Assembly (NCBI RefSeq): GCF_022012415.1
Contig: NZ_JAKLTR010000007.1
Span: 248,001 to 312,000, forward strand
Source: Terrimonas ginsenosidimutans
Lineage (GTDB): Bacteria; Bacteroidota; Bacteroidia; Chitinophagales; Chitinophagaceae
Direction: 5' to 3'
Length of the DNA: 64,000 nt
The notes below the pieces were generated by a model, which saw only the letters and a program-made list of their open reading frames with translations, did no database searches and had not been told where the DNA came from. Positions within the stretch are counted from its first letter, which is position 1. Each line of letters opens with the position of its first letter. Both the position numbers and the translations under genes were made by a program. Of this stretch, positions 34,507 to 44,091 are shown one piece after another.

Positions 34507-36354
34507 TTAATTGGATGGCTTTTTAGCATTCGGATCGAATGGATTCAGCATCGATTGGGTATTCGCGCCTTTGTTGGTTCCTGGCTCAGATGCAAACTGC
34601 AGCCTTGTCATTAGGTATGCATGCTTGTTGAAGGTGAGTGCACCAACCGGACGGAGAACGCTTTGCAGATCCGAGGGAAAACCCGAATGACTGTAGCGAA
34701 CAGGAAAACGAATGCCCGTGATTGCCGGAGACGCTAAAACCGGAGTAATCGCTTTCAGATAGACGGTGTTATCATTCGGCTCGGCAACAAAGATGGGATC
34801 AGTTTTATCATCCGCCCCCATGAGGTAAGGGCCATAATGCAGGCTTCCTGCTACCGGGGAAGAACTGAGTTGCGAAGGCGTAATTGATTTGGCATTGCCT
34901 GTATGTATCGATACGCGGTATTTAAAACCTACGCGAATCACAGTGCCGGCGGAATGATTGCCAAGCTGTAGGTAATCATCTTTAGCCGGTGTAGAAATCT
35001 TTTTGCCGTTTATCATCACTTCCATTTTTTCTGCCCATGAAGGAACCCGAAGAGCAACCGGTCCGGCTTTGGCATCAATGGAGTTCAACCTGATGTGGAA
35101 GAACTGCAATCCATCAGAAGGTTTGTCTTTTGTGATGGTATAGCCGATCTTTTTATCTGTATACGTTGTTTCGATATAAAGATTCAGCCTGATCCCTTCT
35201 GCTGTATGTTCTGTCATGTATTCATTCCTGACTTCATACATCGCACGAAGTCCATGCATCGTGCAGCACCACCAGGATGCATGAAGGAAGTCAGGGCTTG
35301 ACCCTTCTGCGTTCAACACGTGGTGACCGAAATCACCGGTGTAATACTGATTGAAGTAAAGAGCATTCAGTAAGGAGAATTCACCTTTATCGAGATAGGT
35401 TTTGTTCCCGGTTACTTTATAAAGATCAAAACTCAACCGCAGGAAATCGGCGGTGGAACATCCTTCATCACGATCCACATCCATGTGTCCGAAATATTCT
35501 CTCACGCTGCCGAATGAAGTGTAATCATCCGAACTAACCAGGTCGTCATATTGTTTGCGGACAAAATCAAGGTGTTCCGGTTTGTGATCATAATTGTAAA
35601 GCATCAGCACACCGCGCAGCGTACTCAGGTAGCCATGCGTGTGTTGTTTGCCGCGGGGTGGAAGTACAGGATATGTTTTCGCTGCAATGTTTGCGTATTT
35701 TGCATCACCGGAGAATTCGGTAAGCATGATCAGTCCTTCGATGTACTGTGTAAAACAAATAATGCCCATGGCCATCATCCCTTCGAGTCTTTTGGAGACG
35801 GCAGGGGTGGAGCATACTTCATAGGAACTGATAAAGAAATCTCCAAGGCGTTTGGCAGCCTGTAAGGCATTGGGGTCATGGTATTCTTTATAATACTGCA
35901 TCAGTCCCACCAGCAGACGACCATTTCCCCAGAGAAGTGCCATGTGTTCGCCGCTGATCTTATCTTCTGTGAAGATGAGGTCTTTACTTCCGAATCTGCC
36001 GTCGGCCTGTTGAAAACTGATGAGTTTGCTGACGAGTTGTGGTAATTGAATACGGTTTGATTTTTTGGGCGCCATTGAGAGCACTTCTATATAACGGCCC
36101 GAAAGATCACCGGAGAAATTATAGAATCTTCTCGGATTGGCGGGATCAAGATTGACGTCTGCGAGAATGAATTGCTCTGTGTATTGTGGGATCATTTTGC
36201 TGGTCGTAAGCCGGTTCAGGGTCATTTGCATACGATAGTCAAATTCATGGCGAGACAGGGAATCGATGTTACCTGTATTCTCCTGAGCGAAAGCTTGTCC
36301 GAGTATGTTGAGGCTAATCGTTAGGGTGAAAAGTTTAAAGCTATTGATCTTCAT
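34507..36354 (-). CDS. GH127-like beta-L-arabinofuranosidase (DUF1680)
   Basis: 615 residues with signal peptide ending ILGQAFAQ. The (alpha/alpha)6 barrel shows HTHGYLSTLRGVL, RDEGCSTADFLRL with Glu297 and Cys299, and ASWWCCTMHGLRAM with Cys363-Cys364. In GH127 one Glu and three Cys bind zinc and one of the Cys is the nucleophile; the spacing E-x-C then CC agrees. A beta-sandwich follows. Related families GH137/142/146 share the fold. Substrate is probably arabinofuranose or uncommon sugars on pectic side chains. It lies 18 bp before the beta-helix enzyme and after SusD. Confidence 0.9.
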   Translation of the reverse strand: MKINSFKLFTLTISLNILGQAFAQENTGNIDSLSRHEFDYRMQMTLNRLTTSKMIPQYTEQFILADVNLDPANPRRFYNFSGDLSGRYIEVLSMAPKKSNRIQLPQLVSKLISFQQADGRFGSKDLIFTEDKISGEHMALLWGNGRLLVGLMQYYKEYHDPNALQAAKRLGDFFISSYEVCSTPAVSKRLEGMMAMGIICFTQYIEGLIMLTEFSGDAKYANIAAKTYPVLPPRGKQHTHGYLSTLRGVLMLYNYDHKPEHLDFVRKQYDDLVSSDDYTSFGSVREYFGHMDVDRDEGCSTADFLRLSFDLYKVTGNKTYLDKGEFSLLNALYFNQYYTGDFGHHVLNAEGSSPDFLHASWWCCTMHGLRAMYEVRNEYMTEHTAEGIRLNLYIETTYTDKKIGYTITKDKPSDGLQFFHIRLNSIDAKAGPVALRVPSWAEKMEVMINGKKISTPAKDDYLQLGNHSAGTVIRVGFKYRVSIHTGNAKSITPSQLSSSPVAGSLHYGPYLMGADDKTDPIFVAEPNDNTVYLKAITPVLASPAITGIRFPVRYSHSGFPSDLQSVLRPVGALTFNKHAYLMTRLQFASEPGTNKGANTQSMLNPFDPNAKKPSN

Positions 36355-36377
36355 AGTTGCTGTTTTATTATTGAGTG

Positions 36378-36507
36378 GCGTAATCTCCCGCAGATTACGC
36401 AGATGGAATATTCATTCGGCCTGACAGCCGTTTGCTAAATGAACTTTACAGACATAGGGAGGTCATTGGCAGATTACGCCGATCGTCTGCGTAATCTGCG
36501 AGGGTTT
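36378..36507. repeat. Inverted repeat of the AATCTGCG type between SusD and GH127 genes
   Basis: GCAGATTACGCAGAT (36390-36404) pairs with GTCTGCGTAATCTGC (36485-36499) at 14 of 15 bases, and each arm contains an internal hairpin (GCGTAATCT/AGATTACGC). A further TTTTCGAA/TTCGAAAA hairpin lies at 36505-36530, and more AATCTGCG words reach 36585. It fills the 250-bp gap and could modulate transcript stability or read-through from susCD into the enzyme genes. Confidence 0.7.
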
Positions 36508-36603
36508 TCGAATTATCAAATGTTCGAAAAACAATGCCTCTGCAAGTTTGAGAACTGTATAATCTGCGAAATCTGCGGGAAACTACGCCGGTCGTTTAAT
36601 CAG

Positions 36604-38370
36604 TTAATTATATCCCGGATTCTCTTTCAAATTCGGATTACTTGCTGTTCTTGGAATCGTCAGCGGGAGATAATAGTTCCTCGGGTAGAACGCCAATGGA
36701 ATACCATCGATATTGTTTTCGATCAGTAGAATATATTTTCTCGTATTATAATCCAGTACATACCTCAGCCCACGCATTGTTCCCGAAAAAGTATTCTCTG
36801 CAATTCGCCATCTTCGTGCATCCCAGTAGCGGTGACCTTCATAAGCAAGCTCTACTTTTCTTTCATGCCTGATCTTATTCCTGTCTATAGACGTTAGTTT
36901 CGCTATACCTGCCCGTTCACGGATAGCATTCACTGCCTCCAGTGCATCAGCAGTTCTGCCGGTCTCAAAAGCAGCTTCTGCATAGTTCAACAGTATCTCG
37001 CCTAATCTGAAAACCTGGATACTTGTGGTTGAATTGCTGTAAGTGCTGATATCGTTGTTCGGATCGAGATATTTCAATACACTGAATCCGCAGTTATTCT
37101 GGAACTGATTTCCCTGTGGAAGAATACCGTTATAGCTGTTGCTTAATTCAACATCGCCGTTTGACTTGATGATGCCGTTATAGAAAGTAAGTGTCCTTCC
37201 ACGCCATTGCGTATTTTCTGTAGCGATGGTAGCGAAGAAGCGTGGATCTTTATTCGCCCAGAGTTCTTCAGTTGTCCAAAGGCGGCTCGAGATAGTTGCA
37301 TCATCAAGCTTGCCGGAACTGCCATCAATGTGTTCATATTCTTCGATCATTTCAAGATAGGGGACAAGTATTTGTCCTGCACCCCATCCATTCGGCTTTG
37401 GTGTGCCAAGGAAATCATAGGCGATACCGGTTCCGCCGTTCTCCATGGGAACATTATTATGATCGCGGGCAAGGATCACTTCTTCGTTCCATTTGTCGGT
37501 GAACAGGTTTCTGTAGTTATTGATCTTGTCTGAAGGGAGTTTATTATAAAGTGAGAACTTCTTACTGTCGATGATCTCTTTGGCGGCATTATAAGCCTCA
37601 GTGTAGTATTGTTCTGTTTTAGTTGGATCGATGCCGAGAACGCCGTCCATTTGCACGGAGGCAAACTGTGCGATACTCCCTGCATAGAGCGCAGCGCGGC
37701 ATTTCAGTGCGATCGCTGCATATTTTGAAGCGCGGCCACGATCGGTGCCGGATGAAATTTCTGGAAGATCTCCTGCGATGGCATTCATTTCCGAGATCAC
37801 AAAATCGTAGATTGTCTGTTCTTTATCCCTGGCAGGATTAAGCGTTTCAGGAGGATCGGTAATGGATTGCGCTTTTGTGATCAATGGTACGCCTCCATAT
37901 CGTTTTACCATGGCGAAATAAGAGAAGGCGCGGAGATATCTTGCTTCGGCCAGGCGTTTCTTTTTCAGGTCATCGCCGAGTGTGGTGGAAGGGATCCGGT
38001 CAATGAATTCATTTGCTTTCCGGATCGTGTTATATCCCCAGTAATCAAGCAGACCGCCGTCAATCCTGAGGTTGCCATATTTGCGGAAAGCGCGGCTTCC
38101 CCACCACCATCCACCGTCTTTGCATTCATCGGTAACGGTAGTGATATCGAAGAATCCAGATTTATAATCATCTGCGGCGAGAGGATTGAATTCAAGATCC
38201 CAGATCGTCATTTCGGCATAGATCTGTGTGAGGAATGCGTCAGCTAATGTAGGATCATTCCAAAGCACCGCATCTGAAACGATATCCAGTGGCGTTTTAT
38301 CCAGCACGCTTTTCGTACAGGAGCTGAATGCAAACGCACTTATCAGTAATAATTTATTGATCTTTTTCAC
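36604..38370 (-). CDS. SusD/RagB-family outer-membrane lipoprotein
   Basis: 588 residues; lipobox SSC at Cys17 (MKKINKLLLISAFAFSSC). The RagB/SusD fold runs throughout: early DKTPLDIVSDAVLW, the TPR helix RYLRAFSYFAMVKRYGGVPLITK (~150-172), and the C-terminal LGEILLNYAEAAFETGRTADALEAVNAIRERAG and ELAYEGHRYWDARRWR. It binds oligosaccharide for the partner SusC, whose stop lies 19 bp before. Longer than the first SusD (513 residues) and of the ordinary RagB subgroup. Confidence 0.96.
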   Translation of the reverse strand: MKKINKLLLISAFAFSSCTKSVLDKTPLDIVSDAVLWNDPTLADAFLTQIYAEMTIWDLEFNPLAADDYKSGFFDITTVTDECKDGGWWWGSRAFRKYGNLRIDGGLLDYWGYNTIRKANEFIDRIPSTTLGDDLKKKRLAEARYLRAFSYFAMVKRYGGVPLITKAQSITDPPETLNPARDKEQTIYDFVISEMNAIAGDLPEISSGTDRGRASKYAAIALKCRAALYAGSIAQFASVQMDGVLGIDPTKTEQYYTEAYNAAKEIIDSKKFSLYNKLPSDKINNYRNLFTDKWNEEVILARDHNNVPMENGGTGIAYDFLGTPKPNGWGAGQILVPYLEMIEEYEHIDGSSGKLDDATISSRLWTTEELWANKDPRFFATIATENTQWRGRTLTFYNGIIKSNGDVELSNSYNGILPQGNQFQNNCGFSVLKYLDPNNDISTYSNSTTSIQVFRLGEILLNYAEAAFETGRTADALEAVNAIRERAGIAKLTSIDRNKIRHERKVELAYEGHRYWDARRWRIAENTFSGTMRGLRYVLDYNTRKYILLIENNIDGIPLAFYPRNYYLPLTIPRTASNPNLKENPGYN

Positions 38371-38389
38371 TGTAATTAGTTTGTGGTTC

Positions 38390-41300
38390 TTAAAATGAAA
38401 TGTTCACGCCCAGGGTCACCGTCATTTGTTGCGGATAGTAGTAGCCGCTGCTGTTCGATGGCGCTTCAGGATCTGTTTCATATTTACGCAGCGGGTTGAA
38501 GGTGTAAAGATTTGTTCCTGCCGCATACACTCTTACCTGGTTGAACTTGATGCTGCGCAGAATATGAGCCGGAAGGTTATAACCAATCGACAATGTTTTC
38601 AAACGCAGGTAACCTGCTTTCTTGTAATAATGATCGGAATGAAGTGAGTTGGTGGCGGCGGTGCTTCCCAGTCTGGGGATGAAGGCATCTGCTGTGTTGT
38701 TTTGTTCCGTCCAACGCAATTCATAGTACACTCTTGGTGCGAGGCCATTTGCCTGCAGCAGATTGATATTGTTATAGTATCCGAATGCTCCCTGGAACAG
38801 TGCAGCAAGATCGAAGTTTTTGAATTTAAGATTGGTGTTGATACCAAACATCCAGCGGGGAACTGTTCCCTTGCCTATCTCCACCTGGTCTTTCCAATCG
38901 AGCAGACCATCTCCGTTTACATCTTTGTAGCGGATATCGCCGGGTTTCAGTGATACGTTGCCTCGACCGTCCTGGTCAAATTTCAAACCGGAGATCTCAT
39001 CTTCACTGGTGAAAAGGCCATCGGACAGATAACCGAAATCCCTGTCCGTCCAGGTGCCTGACCTTTTGTATACTCGGGCCTGTTCCGGGTCTGTATAATC
39101 TGGCTCTTCAAAATGCCCCCACTTCGCTCTTGAGAATGATATGTTGCCGCTTATATCCCACATGAAGTCGGCAGAACTTCCTGATGTCCCCAATTGTAAT
39201 TCGAAACCGCGGTCGCTTAAGCTGTTCAGGTTTTCAGGTGGAAGATTTGCACCGAAGGTGGATGGCAGACTTGTCAATCTGTTTGTCGGTATACCCGCAC
39301 GCTCCCGATAGAATGCTTCGAACACACCATACAGTTTCCGGTTGAACAAAGAGAAATCAACACCCGCATTATATATCTTGATGCGTTCCCAGGTAAGATT
39401 GGGATTGGCCAAACCCGTTGAGGTCATACCGGTTTGCTGACTTCCGCCGAGCATCACGGGACTACCCGATACATATCCTGTGAGGTACTGGAAATTACCC
39501 ACGCCATCGTTTCCTGACTGACCAAAGCTGGCGCGAAGTTTCAGGTTATCCAATGTATTGCTGATACCATCCATGAAGCTTTCTTCTGTTACTCTCCAGC
39601 CGAGTGAAACACTCGGAAAATATCCCCAGCGTTTATCGGAAGGGAATTTTGCAGAAGCATCAGCCCTCACCGTTGATTCAAGCAGGTATTTTCCTTTGTA
39701 AGCGTAATTCAATCTTCCTACAAAACTTTTCCTTCCCATTTCGGCAGCGTAGCCATTGATCGTTGCGCTTTCCAGTGTTCCCATGAATAACTGGTCAATG
39801 GCAGTGGTGAGAAAATCCCTTCTTCCCCCGGAGAAGCCATCATTGGCATAGTCGATGATCTCCATCAGTGCAAGAGCTGATACATGGTGATCTGTTGCCA
39901 ATACACGGTCATAATTCAACGAGAACTGGCTGGTCAGAATGCGGCTGCGACCTGCACTTTGCGTAAGGAACGCTTTTTCGTATAAAGAGCCCGCTTTTGT
40001 ATATGTTTCGCTGGCATAGTCATACGTATAGAAGGTAAGTGGTTTTACAAATGTCTTTCCATAAGAGCTATACTGAAGATAGTTGACAAATGCTTTTGCA
40101 GAAAGGCCCCTGACCGGTTTGATAGCATAGGTCAATGCGATCGTGCCTCTCAGGTTCTGGTTATCGGTGTTGTCATAACCGGCAATATCGCTATTGGTCA
40201 TGAGGTGTGCACCGCCTGTGCCGCCGCCTTGTGCAAACGAATACATTGTAGGGTCGGGGAGTGTGGCTGGATACATCGGGAAGGTTTGCCAGAAATCTGT
40301 CCATAATGCGCGCTCCTGTGAGCGCCAGGGGAATCGGCGGTATTCGTTCGTTGCAGCAAGATCGAGCTGCAGTGTAAGATCATCACTGATCTTTGCATCG
40401 ATATTTGATTGAAGATTGTAACGTTTGTAATTTCCACCGTTTCCGCTTTTCCAGATAGCTCCCTGGTCAACGAAGCCGAGGAAGCCGTAATATTTGATCT
40501 TATCGCTTCCGCCGCGTACAGAGAGGTTATGTTGTTGTTGTGGTGCAAATTTTCTGATCAGCAGGTCATACCAGTCGGTATTAGGGTATTGCGGATCGGT
40601 GCCATCATAGAACCGCTGAACCTGTTCCGCTGTATAAGGCGCACCGGCATCTGGCCTGCCTGAATTCAGCCATGCTTCTCTTGACATCTCGGTGATCTGT
40701 CCTGAGCTTGACATTTTTGGAAAAGCAGTGATCGCCTGCGCAGTATAAGAACTATTCAATGAAATAGTGGGTTTGCCCGATCCACCACGTTTGGTGGTAA
40801 CCAGTATTACACCATTTCCAGCTCTTGATCCATATATCGCAGCGGAACCATCTTTCAGAATGGTGATCGTCTCTATCTGGTTTGGATCGATATTATTGAA
40901 TTCAGTTTCTACTCCATCAACGATGATGAGTGCATTGCCAAATCCCCGGATGCTTAATGCAGCTGCATCAGCGCCCGGTTGTCCGCTTGATTGAAGAGAG
41001 ATCAAGCCAGGAAGTCTTCCGGCAAGTGTATTCGCTGTGCTGGCAAGCGGTGCAGTGGTCAGTTCAGTTCCTTTGACCGTAGATACAGCGCCGGTCAGAT
41101 TCGCTTTTCGTTGTTTACCATAACCCACCACCACTACATCATCCATCTGCCTGATCTCTGCTTCCATCTGTGCGTCCAGTTCGGAGCGGCTGCCAATCAT
41201 AACTTCCAGTGGTTTGAACCCTGTACCGGTGATCAGCAAAACGGAATTCTCTTCCACATCGGGCAGCCGGTATTGACCCGCGTCATTGGTAACCGCTCCA

Positions 41301-41818
41301 CGCTGCGTTCCTTTGATCGTGACAGAGATGCCGGATAATGGTTGTCCGTCTGTACCGGTGATCTTTCCCGTGATATTTTTTGTTGTATCGATCAGCGCTG
41401 AAGGCAACTGGGCAATACCCCGTTTTTCAATCACGATGATACTGTTCTTATTAACGGTATACTCAAACTTCGAGTTAGCAAAAAGAATGTTCAGCGTTTG
41501 CCGGAGTGTTCTTTTCTGCCGCGGAATACTCAGCGGCGAAGCCGATGCGACCTGGTTTTCGATGAAGGCAAACCGAAAAGGCGTTTGCTGTTCAATCTTC
41601 TTAAAGGCGGTTTTCAATGGTTCATTTTCCAACCCAAGCGTCAGAAAAGTTGAATCCAGTTCCTGGGTTTTCCCCGGAGAAGCAAACAGGATAGAGACCC
41701 CGGTAAATAAGATAGCACACAGCAAGCTCGTTAGTTTCATAACAAATGACCAATGGTTAAAGGTGGTGCATTTGACAGGGGATCGCCGCAAATGGCGTCC
41801 CATGGCAAGAAAATCCAT
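38390..41818 (-). CDS. SusC-family TonB-dependent transducer with STN domain
   Basis: 1142 residues as given; an alternative start at ATG 41740 gives a conventional signal peptide (MKLTSLLCAILFTGVSILFA). The long N-terminus with an internal MKLT is common in this family, so both are possible. After the signal come an STN domain (~52-128: LKTAFKKIEQQTPFRFAF, FANSKFEYTV), a carboxypeptidase-regulatory-like domain, plug (VVVVGYGKQRKANLTGAVS, LPGLISLQSSGQPG, SIRGFGN) and barrel. The STN domain contacts a FecR anti-sigma; fecR and the sigma gene lie immediately upstream, so uptake of its glycan should switch on the PUL. Confidence 0.96.
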   Translation of the reverse strand: MDFLAMGRHLRRSPVKCTTFNHWSFVMKLTSLLCAILFTGVSILFASPGKTQELDSTFLTLGLENEPLKTAFKKIEQQTPFRFAFIENQVASASPLSIPRQKRTLRQTLNILFANSKFEYTVNKNSIIVIEKRGIAQLPSALIDTTKNITGKITGTDGQPLSGISVTIKGTQRGAVTNDAGQYRLPDVEENSVLLITGTGFKPLEVMIGSRSELDAQMEAEIRQMDDVVVVGYGKQRKANLTGAVSTVKGTELTTAPLASTANTLAGRLPGLISLQSSGQPGADAAALSIRGFGNALIIVDGVETEFNNIDPNQIETITILKDGSAAIYGSRAGNGVILVTTKRGGSGKPTISLNSSYTAQAITAFPKMSSSGQITEMSREAWLNSGRPDAGAPYTAEQVQRFYDGTDPQYPNTDWYDLLIRKFAPQQQHNLSVRGGSDKIKYYGFLGFVDQGAIWKSGNGGNYKRYNLQSNIDAKISDDLTLQLDLAATNEYRRFPWRSQERALWTDFWQTFPMYPATLPDPTMYSFAQGGGTGGAHLMTNSDIAGYDNTDNQNLRGTIALTYAIKPVRGLSAKAFVNYLQYSSYGKTFVKPLTFYTYDYASETYTKAGSLYEKAFLTQSAGRSRILTSQFSLNYDRVLATDHHVSALALMEIIDYANDGFSGGRRDFLTTAIDQLFMGTLESATINGYAAEMGRKSFVGRLNYAYKGKYLLESTVRADASAKFPSDKRWGYFPSVSLGWRVTEESFMDGISNTLDNLKLRASFGQSGNDGVGNFQYLTGYVSGSPVMLGGSQQTGMTSTGLANPNLTWERIKIYNAGVDFSLFNRKLYGVFEAFYRERAGIPTNRLTSLPSTFGANLPPENLNSLSDRGFELQLGTSGSSADFMWDISGNISFSRAKWGHFEEPDYTDPEQARVYKRSGTWTDRDFGYLSDGLFTSEDEISGLKFDQDGRGNVSLKPGDIRYKDVNGDGLLDWKDQVEIGKGTVPRWMFGINTNLKFKNFDLAALFQGAFGYYNNINLLQANGLAPRVYYELRWTEQNNTADAFIPRLGSTAATNSLHSDHYYKKAGYLRLKTLSIGYNLPAHILRSIKFNQVRVYAAGTNLYTFNPLRKYETDPEAPSNSSGYYYPQQMTVTLGVNISF

Positions 41819-41918
41819 AATTTTACAGCAGTTTTAAATGTTTACGCGAATGTTTGAAACAACCGGCTATTCTGATCTTCACTCAGAGTAGCCTTTTTTG
41901 TCACGCAGAGAGGTTAAA

Positions 41919-42078
41919 GGTTTAAAAGTTTAAAGGGTTAAAGGGTTATTAGTTTTAGCGTTTGATAGTTTAAAGGTTTTGCCGCTTATTCTTCCCGAAA
42001 TAGTTCAAGTTTTATCGACTGTTGAGAGATCTCATTCAGGTTAAACTTTGAAACTATTAAACTATTAAACTTTTAAAC
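41919..42078. repeat. Imperfect GTTTAAA-type inverted repeat between fecR and susC
   Basis: GGTTTAAAAGTTTAAAGGGT near 41919 and ACTATTAAACTTTTAAACTT near 42057 form an imperfect inverted pair in the 270-bp gap of the regulatory operon. It is low in complexity but not random; a similar GGTTTGA-based pair occupies the sigma-fecR gap. Confidence 0.5.
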
Positions 42079-42090
42079 TTCTCACCCCCC

Positions 42091-43110
42091 TCAGCGGCAT
42101 CCTGCTCCTTTGATCGCTACTCCTCCAGCATCTTTCTGCCATGTGGCGCTGGTGAGCGTGCAGACAACGTCGAGCACTTGTTCAAGTCCGTTATCGCTCA
42201 GGAATGTTCCGGAGAAGCGGCAGTTGCGCATCGCTTCATTTTCAAAACGGATGGAAACGCCGTATCGATTGGCGATCATGATCGCAGCTCTTTCCCAGGT
42301 GATATCTTCAAATACGAGATCTTCAGCTTTCCATTGCATGATGTCCTTTACTTCCACTTTTGATTGCGATACTTTATGCGATTCAGTATTCACCATTATC
42401 TGATCGTTCTTCGTGAGCAGACCGAGCACTTTTTTGTTTTCCATTACCTGCACCTTGCCACTGACCACGGTTACGGCAACATCTTTTTCCCCGGGAACGG
42501 CTTTGATATTAAAAGAGGTGCCGAGTACCCGCGTTACAATGCTGCCTGTATGTACAAGGAAAGGTTTTTCCGGGTCATGCGTCACTTCAAAGAATGCTTC
42601 ACCTACAAGATTTACTTCCCTGAACTCTCCATTGAACACTGGCGGGTATTCCAGCCGGCTGTTTCCATTCAGGGTGACTTTGGTGCCATCAGGCAGACTG
42701 ATCACCTGGTGAGGATGGGTACCGGTTTCGATCTTATTGGCATTCGCCAGTTGTTTTTCCTGTTTTTCCTGCCTGAATAAAAAGAACAATGCAAATACCA
42801 GTAATACAGACGCGGCTGCTGCCACATACCGCGGCCATTTGCGGCGATAAAGCGGCAGGATCTTCGGACCTGTCTCGATCAACGCTGCCCGTTGCATTAT
42901 TTCTTCGTACGTTTTGCCACTGTTCATTCGGGTTTCATTCCATTTATCCGGCGTATCACTGTCCCAATACCGTTTGATCTCATCAGACAAAAGATCATTA
43001 TCAGATAACTCCGACGTCAATTGCCAGAATTCCTGTAGCTCTTCCCGTGAGCATTCATTGTTGATATATTTTTTAAAAAGTAATTGCAGTCTCAACGGAT
43101 TTGAGGACAT
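42091..43110 (-). CDS. FecR-family anti-sigma factor
   Basis: 339 residues. A cytoplasmic N-terminal part (~1-88, KKYINNECSREELQEFW) ends at one transmembrane helix (~92-111, YVAAAASVLLVFALFFLF). The FecR domain (~125-225: ISLPDGTKVTLNGNSRLEYPP, REVNLVGEAFFEVTHDPEKPFLVHT, VLGTSFNIKA) and a C-terminal DUF4974 segment (~265-335: VFEDITWERAAIMIANRYGVSIRFE) are periplasmic. It holds the sigma factor at the membrane and is released when the STN-SusC binds substrate. It lies between the sigma gene and susC in the classic order. Confidence 0.95.
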   Translation of the reverse strand: MSSNPLRLQLLFKKYINNECSREELQEFWQLTSELSDNDLLSDEIKRYWDSDTPDKWNETRMNSGKTYEEIMQRAALIETGPKILPLYRRKWPRYVAAAASVLLVFALFFLFRQEKQEKQLANANKIETGTHPHQVISLPDGTKVTLNGNSRLEYPPVFNGEFREVNLVGEAFFEVTHDPEKPFLVHTGSIVTRVLGTSFNIKAVPGEKDVAVTVVSGKVQVMENKKVLGLLTKNDQIMVNTESHKVSQSKVEVKDIMQWKAEDLVFEDITWERAAIMIANRYGVSIRFENEAMRNCRFSGTFLSDNGLEQVLDVVCTLTSATWQKDAGGVAIKGAGCR

Positions 43111-43202
43111 AGATAAAGTTTAATTATCTAAAGGACGTTGAAACGGATGGGGCAGGACTAGTGGGAGGGGAGGTTTTTTTTGAAAAGGCGGGACGTTTGA
43201 CA

Positions 43203-43338
43203 GGTTTGGGAGGTTTGTCAGGTTTGATAGGTCCGGAAGTTTTAAAAGTTAGATATAATGATTAGGTCCGTTGTGAGAGATAAAGTACCGCGAACACAAC
43301 TCTCTGAAACCTATCAAACCTGTCAAACCTCTCAAACC
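43203..43338. repeat. 30-bp inverted repeat between sigma and fecR genes
   Basis: GGTTTGGGAGGTTTGTCAGG with GTTTGATAGGT (43203-43232) and its inverse (43309-43338) match at 28 of 30 bases. The right arm ends at the stop codon of the sigma gene. The arms are themselves tandem GGTTTGA-type 8-10-bp units. A strong hairpin here could set the ratio of sigma to anti-sigma transcript. Confidence 0.75.
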
Positions 43339-43922
43339 TACTTCGTCAGGAAAACCGCCACCAGCACATAAGTCTCAACATCGTTTGCCCTGAGGTGTTT
43401 TTTAATGCTTTTGATAGCTTCGATCATATGATTTTTGACGGTGTGGCGGGAAAGGTTGAGTTTCTGCGCGATCTCATCGTGGGTGAGTCCTTCTTCGCGG
43501 CTGAGGGTAAAGACCAGCCGGCGTTGGGGTGATAGTTGCCTGGCGGCATTGCGTAAGATCTCTTTGAGTTCGAGATCATGCAGCCGCACATCGGCGGGTA
43601 TGCCGGTTCCCTGTTCCATTTCCCGCTCTATAGCTTTCTGGAGTTTGGCGTTGCGCGCTGCGATCCGGAAGAAATCCATCGATTTGTTGTAGCCGACTTT
43701 TTTCAGGAATGCATCCATATCACGGATATCGAGGATAAGCTCTCTGCCTGCCCATAATTTTACGAAGATGTCCATCATAAGTTCTTCGGCAACCTCTTTT
43801 GATTTAGTGATACCGAACAAGTGTGCAAACACTTTTTTGTGATAGCGGTCAAACAAGATCCGGAAAGATGGCTCATCTCCTTCAGCGATCTTTTTCAAGA
43901 GCGTGTATTGATCATCCTGCAT
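43338..43922 (-). CDS. ECF sigma factor (FecI-like)
   Basis: 194 residues from ATG 43922; a TTG at 43934 is in frame but less likely. Sigma region 2 is ILFDRYHKKVFAHLFGITKS...VAEELMMDIFVKLWAGRE, and region 4 is LSPQRRLVFTLSREEGLTHDEIAQKLNLSRHTVKNHMIEAIKSI, the HTH for the -35 element. It is typical of the Bacteroidota ECF group paired with FecR and STN-SusC. It directs transcription of the PUL on the same strand. No -10/-35 consensus can be assigned from one site. Confidence 0.95.
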   Translation of the reverse strand: MQDDQYTLLKKIAEGDEPSFRILFDRYHKKVFAHLFGITKSKEVAEELMMDIFVKLWAGRELILDIRDMDAFLKKVGYNKSMDFFRIAARNAKLQKAIEREMEQGTGIPADVRLHDLELKEILRNAARQLSPQRRLVFTLSREEGLTHDEIAQKLNLSRHTVKNHMIEAIKSIKKHLRANDVETYVLVAVFLTK

Positions 43923-44091
43923 GTGGCAAAGCAATTTGGAAAGTAAATGTAGGCAAATATAGTTATTCGGACGAGAGGAGCGAGGGTATGCTGTCCTGAA
44001 CTGTCCTACCTATTTTTATTTAAGGCTTATTTTCAGCAAAGTTGTCAACATTCTGTGCTATGCTCAGGAAGACTAAAAACAAGATAGCCAT

